Positions 57,746 to 64,000 of a DNA stretch of 64,000 bases are shown piece after piece. The notes below the pieces were generated by a model that saw nothing but the letters and a program-made list of their open reading frames with translations, was not told the origin of the DNA and searched no databases. Numbering within the stretch: position 1 is the first letter of the stretch; the number at the start of each line of letters is the position of its first letter. Both the position numbers and the translations under genes were made by a program. This DNA is from Heterohyrax brucei. Its lineage: Eukaryota; Chordata; Mammalia; Hyracoidea; Procaviidae. The stretch covers positions 66,204,351 to 66,268,350 of the forward strand of contig CM053162.1 in assembly GCA_028571685.1 (NCBI GenBank), written 5' to 3'.

Positions 57746-60090
57746 CAGTCTGTCTGTTGCATGAGACACACACACACACGTATACACACATGTACAACAC
57801 CAACCTCCTAAAGTCAAGCAGTGTTCATCCGAAGAGGGGTGACACCCGTCTGTGTAATAGTTAGTACTGGACATCACTAAAACTGGGTAGGAGTGCAGTG
57901 TGTGTGTGAACTGAAGGGAAAAAGGCCTGAATGGAGGTGGACTGGATGTTCGGGGAAGACACTCTAAAGATGGAACTTGAACTTGCCCAATTTAAGTCCA
58001 TGCCCTGGAGCAGTTGAGTCAATGAAACTACTCCAAGTCAGAAAGAGAAGTTTTTTTCGGAGGTGTCCACCATTGGGGATCCTACAGCAGTGCAGGCTGA
58101 ATGTGGTGTCCCAAAAGGCATTCTTACATTAGAGCTTATATACAGTTTTTGTACAGGTTAGATGTGTCTTTGTAGCCTGCAGATGGCCTGGGCAGTGGAG
58201 TTATTCATTACAAGAGAAGGACAAGAGACTCTTTTTCAGACTAAAGTGATACACGCTGGACAGCTCCTCATCAGGCTAAACATATACATGTCAGACATCT
58301 GGGCTTTAATCTGCCTGTGGGGGATCCATAAGACACTGGACAAAACAAAAGAAATTTATTAGCATCAGATCAAAACAAAATCACTAATGAAGGTATGCAG
58401 AAAGCAGGGGGCAGGCAGAGGAAGTAAAAATAAAAAAAAAGATAAGTTCATCATGGTGTTAGTTATGTCAAGTTCTCAATCACCCATTTGTAAAGGAGGA
58501 AAAAGGGTCACAAACCTAACTTTGGAAGATCAGTACCACTTGTAAAGTAAGAGAACAGAGAAGACACAATTCTGGGAGAAAAGCTTTCAGATGACTTTTA
58601 GAAGCATCCCTCTGAACTGTGCAGAGCCCCTGACTGATTCAGACCCCTAGAGAAAACACTTAGCCTTTCTCTTAGACCAGTCTTACAGCCCATTCTCTGT
58701 TAGTTTCAATGGCCTGACTCACCAATATAAAACTCCAGCCTTCTGAAAGAGAAACTATATTCACCTTTTATGCCCTTGTGTTGAGTTTTACTAAAGGATT
58801 TGCTTTCTGTTGTGGTAATGTTTTTCTTCCTCAGCCTCTGGATGGAGATGAGAACTTCTGTCTCTAGCATGAAATCCAAATCCTAAGCTTATTTAGAAAT
58901 ATAGTACTCAGCTTTATTCTAATCTTCCCCAAACACCAAACTGTAGTTGGATATATTTTTAAACCTATCAGTGCATATTCCTCAAGTTTTATTCCAGTTT
59001 CTCATGCCATCCAACACAGTCAAAATGTTTTGTAACAGTGAATCTAAAGATCTGAGGATATATTTACAGCCTAAGCTTTCCAGTGATAGAAAGCGGTAAT
59101 GCGTACAGAGAGATAGAGTGTACACCACTAAGCCCCACACCTAGGGGATCAACAGAGGCTCATATCAGAACTCCTTCCACTAAGAGCATAGTTATTTGAG
59201 AGTGTGCTATAAGATCATTTTTGTGTTGTCTTAGAGTTATGCAAAAATTAGGAGAAATTGGCTCAGTTTTCAAGTGATTTTTGAATAAGAGGACTAGGTT
59301 AGAAGAAAGAGGAATTGAACTCCTTCCCCCCAAAATTTACTGAGCAGAGATGGATGAGATTTCCTCTCTTCTGTAACCGCCTCTTGTCTGTGTCTTACTC
59401 CTACAGACACTTACTCTCAAGGTAATTGCTTTCAGATACATCCTGAGATGTTCAACTGGGTGCTAGCTAACAGTGATGAATATCTTCTAAAGGTAAGTGA
59501 ATTTTTATATTAAGGTTAAGGAACACAAAGATTCAAAGCCCAATGAATGAGTATATAATGGGTGAAATTACAGGAGATGGAACTGAGGTTTCAGAGCATG
59601 GGTGTATACTTGCCCAGTGACACATCAAATCAAATTATTTAGATGGACAGGGACCCTGCTGATGTCTATTACCAGGCACTCTGCAGAAAGGTTAACATGA
59701 GAAATTCATTGCAAGCAGGAGGCTTATATTTGGGATAAGATTAATAAAGTCTTGCCTGACAGAAAGACTTGAAATAGGCCTAGAATTTGGTTTTAAAAAG
59801 TGCTGTAAAATTATTGTTTAGAACTGGATATTCCCTTAGCTTGGAAATACTCCATTCTGTTGTCCAAGAAAAGAAAAGAGGAAAAATGGGAGACTACGAG
59901 ATACACTTCTTTGCCCTTTGTGTGAAGGAAATTGACTAGGACAGTGGAGCACAGAGAATGTCAGTGTGTTGGTGAAGGTGTCTTAATTAAATATGATGAA
60001 GGAAGTCCTGTAAGAATGTTAAAACAATCCAGGAGAGTAGCTGATTCAAGTGTCTCATTAATAATTGCCTGCAGCTTTTAATGATTCACT
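57746..60090. other. Unique DNA, no gene seen
   Basis: Short CA tract at 57767-57778. I see no exon or repeat I can name in this stretch; frames are at most 66 codons. Confidence 0.4.
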
Positions 60091-60094
60091 TGCA

Positions 60095-60215
60095 ATGTTT
60101 ATCTTATTTCAATGATGAGGCAGTTGTTAATAATTATTGGTGATAAAATAAAAGAAGACAGAGGTTTGAAAACATTTACCAAAGGCAAGCAAGTAAATTC
60201 TGTCTCAGTATTTGT
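60095..60215 (-). repeat. Possible MIR fragment
   Basis: 'AAAGAAGACAGAGGTTTGAA' and 'ATTTACCAAAGGCAAGCAAG' weakly follow MIR order. Confidence 0.35.
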
Positions 60216-60525
60216 TACCAAGGAGTGATAAATGTGTCTCCCCTCACTTGTGAGATTGATAATCCACACTCACCTCTGTTTCTGAAGATTTCGCCTACAT
60301 AAGGTAAGGGTTGGTAGAGGTAGAAAGGTATCAGTTGTGAGGATCATGTTTGATTCTCCACAAGGAGAAGAAACATTTTAAATCTGATTCTTCCTCCAGA
60401 CGTTAGGTGTCTGTTCAGACATAGTGGGATACAAGGACAGTCCCCTGAGAAGGATTTCTTCAACTAGGAGACAACTGTCTTCTACTTTCTCAAAGCACGC
60501 TTACGATTCTACCTGTTAAGTGACA

Positions 60526-60580
60526 AAACAAACAAACCTGCTGCTCTTCAGTCTATTCCAACTTACAGCAACCTAAAGAT
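60526..60580 (-). repeat. AfroSINE/RTE 3' micro-fragment
   Basis: 'GCTCTTCAGTCTATTCCAAC' and 'TTACAGCAACCTAAAGATG' form a diverged reversed terminus, with an A-rich start (AAAACAAACAAACC). Confidence 0.6.
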
Positions 60581-60674
60581 GAAATTTCTGATTTCTCCAT
60601 TTCTGAAAGTATGTTTCTGCGTATGTTAATTGAGTGTTCAGTGAAATTGTGTTTCAAAATCTGGAAACTAGATT

Positions 60675-61060
60675 ACATCGGTCACCTGTTGGTGTGCAAC
60701 AAATCATTTCAAAACATAGAGCTTTAAAATAACAAACTTTTTAGTTGCTCAGTATTTGTGCACCAGCAATTTGGGTGGGGTTCTGTTGGTTAGTTTGTCT
60801 GCTGGTCTAGTCTACAGGCACGCATGAAGTGCAGTCATTTGGCAGCTTGACTACAGTTGGGAGGCCTATCGTGGCCTTATTTACATATCTGGTTATTGCT
60901 TGGGTCTGTCTCTCCATGTGGTTCCTCATCCTGAAAATGTCTAGCTCAGCTGCTTCAGCTGGTGTTAGAAAGGTCCAGTGGCATGAGAACAGAAGCTAAA
61001 GGCAGACTTATGACTATGAGTGTCTCCTCTGTCTGCACTACTCGGCGAATCTGTCCCTCA
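60675..61060 (-). repeat. LTR-like retroelement fragment, antisense, family uncertain
   Basis: 'CACCTGTTGGTGTGCAACAA', 'CTTTAAAATAACAAACTTTT' and 'GCAGTCATTTGGCAGCTTGA' follow the same order as the fragments at 14863 and 50705. Confidence 0.5.
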
Positions 61061-61267
61061 GGTAAATCATTCATGCAATATTAAATAGTTGTAGGAGTAT
61101 TACGGATTTAAAATAAGTGAGAACCTGTCATAGCCCAGGTTCTCTAGAGAAAGAGAACCAGCAAGATGTGTATATGTACGTGTATACATCTATAACATCT
61201 CCGTCTCTCTCTCTCTTTCTGCATATATCTCTGTGTCCCTCTCCAACTCTTTATCTACCTGTCTATG

Positions 61268-61480
61268 TATAGGAAATCAAACTCACTGCCATTGAGTAGA
61301 TTCTGACTCTTAGTTTTTCATGTATGACACAGTAGAAGTGCACCATCATGTTTCGAAACTGTAGATCTCAAGAGAAACAGACTGCCACGTCTTTCTCCTA
61401 AAGAGCAGCTGGTGGGTTTGAACTGCAGACCTTCTGGTTGTCAGCAGAGGGCTTTAATCACTGTGCTACCAGAGATACTC
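61268..61480 (-). repeat. AfroSINE, 'GAAAGACGTGGCA' subfamily, antisense
   Basis: The reversed tail (CAAACTCACTGCCATTGAGT), the middle block (AGACTGCCACGTCTTTCTCC) and the head (CACTGTGCTACCAGAGATAC) are present. Confidence 0.87.
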
Positions 61481-61498
61481 TGTGTGTGTGCGTTTACA

Positions 61499-61656
61499 TG
61501 AAATCCTGGTGGTGCAGTGGGGAAGAGCTAAGTCTGCTAAGCGAAAGGATGGCAGTTCAAATCTACCAACAACTTCTTGGAAATCCTGTGGGGCATTCTA
61601 CGTTTTCCTATAGGGTCAATACGAGTTGGAGTTAACAGCAATGAATTTGGTATATG
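61499..61656 (+). repeat. AfroSINE
   Basis: Head (GAAATCCTGGTGGTGCAGTG), 'GGCAGTTCAAATCTACCAAC', body and tail (CAGCAATGAATTTGGTATAT), running into (CA)12. Confidence 0.9.
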
Positions 61657-61680
61657 CACACACACACACACACACACACA
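61657..61680. repeat. (CA)12 microsatellite at a SINE 3' end
   Basis: 24 perfect bases directly after the AfroSINE tail. Confidence 0.95.
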
Positions 61681-62034
61681 TGCACATATGTATGTACACG
61701 CATACATATGTGCAAAGAGTGAGAGATAGACTGATTTACTTCAGGGAATTGATTCACGTGAATGTGAGAACTGGCAACTCCAAAATTCCTAGGTCAGATG
61801 ACAGGCTGAAGACTCCCGTTGGTTCATGGCATTGTAGGGGGCAGGCAAGTCAAATTTGTAGGTCAGGCAGCAGACATGAGACTTAAGCAAACTTGTATCA
61901 CAAGCTCTGTAGGCCAGGAAACAGGAAGAGTGGAGAGAGAGTAGTTTTGTCAAAATATCTATTTATAGTCAGAAGGCAAAGCATCAACGCTAAGGAAACT
62001 GCCCTTCCAACTAATTGATTGCTTTTGGAGCCAC

Positions 62035-63215
62035 CTGAGTCTGGGCCTTTTTGGCAGTTTTTTGATGACTGTTTCAATCTCTTCCTTTGTGATATGTTTA
62101 TTAAGTTGTTCTGCTTCACCTTGTGGTAATTGTGGTAGGTGGTATGAATCAAGGAATTTGTCCATTTCCTCTAGGTTTTCAAATTTGTTGGAGTACAGTC
62201 TTTCACAGAATTCTGTTATGATATTTTTTATTTCTGTTGGATCTGTGGTGAAAACTCCCCTCTCATTTCTTATTTGGGTTATTTGTTTCCTTTCCTGTTT
62301 TTCTTAGTAGGTTTAGCAAATGGTTTGTCAATTTTGTTGATCTTTTCAAAAAACCAGCTTTTGGTCTTTGCAGTTTTTTCCAGTTGTTCTTCTATTCTCT
62401 AATTCATTTAGTTCTACTCTAATCTTTACGATCTGTTTTCTTCTGGTGCTGAGGGGTTCCCCTGTTGTTCTCTCTCTCTACTTGTTTAAGCTGCAGGGTT
62501 AGTTCTTTGAACTGGTTTCTTTCTTCCTTCCAGATGTGTGCATTTATGGAGATACACTGACCTCTGAGCACTGCTTTGGCTGTATCCCATAGGTTCTGGT
62601 AGGAAGTGTTTTCATTCTCATTGGAATCTGTGAACTTCTTTATTTCATCCTTGATTTCTTCTGTAACCTGTGGCTTTTTGAGCAAGTTGTTGTTCAGTTT
62701 CCATGAATTTCACTTTCTATCTATGTTTTATCTGCTATTGATTTCAACTTTTATGGCTGTATGATCTGAGAAGATGCTTTGTATTAATTCAGTGGTGTGG
62801 ATTTTGTTGAGAATTGCTTTATTTCCTAACACATGATCTATTCTGGAAAATGTTCCATGGGCACTGGAGAAGAAGGTGCAGTTGTCTGCTGATGGATAGA
62901 AAGTTCTATATATGTTGATGCAGTTTAGTTGGTTAATTGTGGCAATAAGATCTTCTGTGTGAGCTTTTTTCTAGATGATCTGTCCAATATTGAGAGTAGA
63001 GTGTTGAAGTCTCCGACTATTATTGTGGAGTGATCTATCTCATTTTTGAGTGTAGTCAGTGTTTCTTCAATGTATTTATGTGCTGTAATATTAGGTGCAT
63101 AAATATTTAATATTGTCAAGTCCTACTTGTGTATTGAACCTTTCAGCAACAGTGTCCTTTGTTGTTCACAATGGTGCATTTGACCTTAAAATCAATTTTA
63201 TTTGAGATTAGAATT
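62035..63215 (-). pseudogene. L1 ORF2 N-terminal part, degraded
   Basis: Endonuclease remnants at 62925-63119 ('MTILNIYAPNITAHKYIEET', 'STIIVGDFNTLLSILDRSSR') keep GDFNT. The linker is at 62419-62685. The start of the RT is at 61959-62165 ('[20 protein letters not shown]'). Frames are broken. Confidence 0.85.
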
Positions 63216-63355
63216 GCCACACTTGTAATCCTCCTTAATAAAGTATGTATAAGCCCAGTTGTAATTACTACCATTCTTATCAAGTTCCTCTCTATCTGGA
63301 AGGACTATAACAATTTTAGTAGATCCCTCTTTTTGATATGATGACATCATAGTTT

Positions 63356-63739
63356 TCATGATATGATCACCAGATTATTTCTTTCACTATTATAGACGAC
63401 ACTTGGCTTGGCTGGCATTATAGCTTTGATTGAGTTTGGAGCCTTCCCAGCTGAATAGGATTCTGGGTGATGTGTCCTGTATTTGCTTCCAAAACATAAA
63501 GTTAGTGGTTTTGTTCTTCTAAGCCAAGAGATTTTTTTCAGTATTTCTTGTAGTTTTGGTTTGGTTTTTACAAAGTCTCTGAGTTTCTGTTTATTTGTGA
63601 ATGTCTTAATTTCATTTTCATATTTTAAAGATAGTTTTTCAGGATAGATAATTCTTGGTTGGAAGCTCTTCTCCTTCAAGGCTTTGAATGTGCCATGCCA
63701 CTGTCTCTGAGCCAGCATGATTTCTGCAGAGAAATCCAA
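63356..63739 (-). pseudogene. L1 ORF1 C-terminal domain fragment
   Basis: 127 codons with 'MDFSAEIMLAQRQWHGTFKA', 'EKSFQPRIIYPEKLSLKYEN' and 'TNKQKLRDFVKTKPKLQEIL', the L1 ORF1p C-terminal domain. The reading frame then runs on past the normal end into the spacer and across the 21-base insertion at 63396-63416. The N-terminal part continues in other frames up to the window edge. Confidence 0.87.
63389..63423 (+). repeat. 21-base RTE-tail micro-insertion in L1 spacer
   Basis: ACGACACTTGGCTTGGCTGG plus C (63396-63416) is flanked by perfect ATTATAG repeats (63389-63395 and 63417-63423). The L1 copies at 12.7 kb and 43.5 kb lack it. Confidence 0.7.
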
Positions 63740-64000
63740 CTAAAGCCTACAGGGTTTCCCTCTGAATGTTAGCCTTGCTTTGAGTCTTGCTTTCTCTAAG
63801 AGTTTCTGCTTATGTTTCATTTTGTTAAGCTTGATTAGAATATGTCTTGGAGTCTTATTTTTGAGACCTGTATGGAGTGGGGTTCAATATGTATCTTCGA
63901 TATCTATACTGTTTTCTTTCATAATTTCTGGGAAGTTTTCTGTCAGTAGCTCAGCAACAATACTCTGTGTTCTCAGGTGTCTCACCCTGTTCAGGAGCTC

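Larger units (their letters stand above)
61130..62025 (-). repeat. LTR-like unit, antisense, carrying two SINEs
   Basis: 'AGGTTCTCTAGAGAAAGAGA' and 'ACCAGCAAGATGTGTATATG' at the low end, then 'TTACTTCAGGGAATTGATTC', 'AGAACTGGCAACTCCAAAAT' beyond the SINEs, match a widespread antisense mammalian LTR-like repeat that I cannot name with certainty. AfroSINEs at 61268-61480 (minus) and 61499-61656 (plus) and a (CA)12 tract interrupt it. Confidence 0.55.
62030..64000 (-). mobile_element. LINE-1, minus strand, 3' part missing, runs off the window
   Basis: The same L1 family from within the RT fingers (62030, 'TCTGGGCCTTTTTGGCAG') through linker, endonuclease, inter-ORF spacer and most of ORF1. The element's 3' half (catalytic RT, C terminus, 3' UTR) is absent on the low side, where an LTR-like repeat abuts it. 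A simple target-primed insertion cannot give this, so deletion or rearrangement is implied. Confidence 0.9.

Overview
The window reads as repeat-dense, AT-rich nuclear DNA from an afrotherian mammal, most likely a paenungulate such as elephant, manatee or hyrax. The evidence is the co-occurrence of about 30 tRNA-derived SINE copies with the AfroSINE layout (A-box-like 'GTGGTTAAG', B-box-like 'GGTTCAAATCC', 3' end 'GAGTCGGAATCGACTCGA'), BovB-type RTE LINEs sharing that 3' end, a mammalian LINE-1 family, MaLR-like LTRs, and old mammalian MIR and hAT (MER5-like) copies. I see no convincing host protein-coding exon, rRNA, tRNA gene, CRISPR array or prokaryotic feature. Nearly every long open frame lies inside a transposable element. 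Identifications rest on pattern recognition and copy-to-copy comparison within the window; element edges are usually good to about 20 bases.

Layout. 1-6.4 kb: unique DNA, AfroSINEs of two types, a MaLR-like LTR and an old L1-like patch. 6.4-7.5 kb: SINE, antisense LTR, a 45-base RTE-tail insertion between 33-base direct repeats, and a tiny plus-strand L1 3' end. 7.56-14.79 kb: a full-length minus-strand L1 with target-site duplication, an open 319-codon ORF1, a broken ORF2, and 5' and 3' UTRs. 14.8-26.2 kb: LTR fragments, an internally deleted RTE, SINEs, an old L1 fragment and a cluster of MER5-like pieces. 26.2-27.9 kb: truncated L1. 28-35 kb: SINEs, antisense LTRs and a MIR. 35.0-38.8 kb: a short L1 3' end and an RTE whose 5' half is inverted. 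39.2-47.2 kb: a MaLR-like provirus with a 5.3-kb L1 nested in the first bases of its 5' LTR and an AfroSINE in each LTR. 47.9-54.6 kb: SINEs, a perfect (CA)51 tract, antisense LTRs and a truncated RTE. 54.6-61 kb: mostly unique DNA with MIRs and one solo LTR. 61.1-64 kb: an antisense LTR-like unit with two SINEs, then an L1 running off the window.

The elements form one working ecology. L1 encodes its own ORF1p and ORF2p. RTE encodes endonuclease and reverse transcriptase, and its 3' end is carried by the AfroSINEs, so RTE is the inferred engine for SINE mobility. The least expected signal is a set of about seven very short insertions (15-80 bases) consisting only of an RTE/SINE-like terminus ending in GGCACTTGGCTTGGC, several flanked by direct repeats. 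Other notable signals are the twin-priming structure of the RTE and the SINE present at the same site in both LTRs of one provirus.
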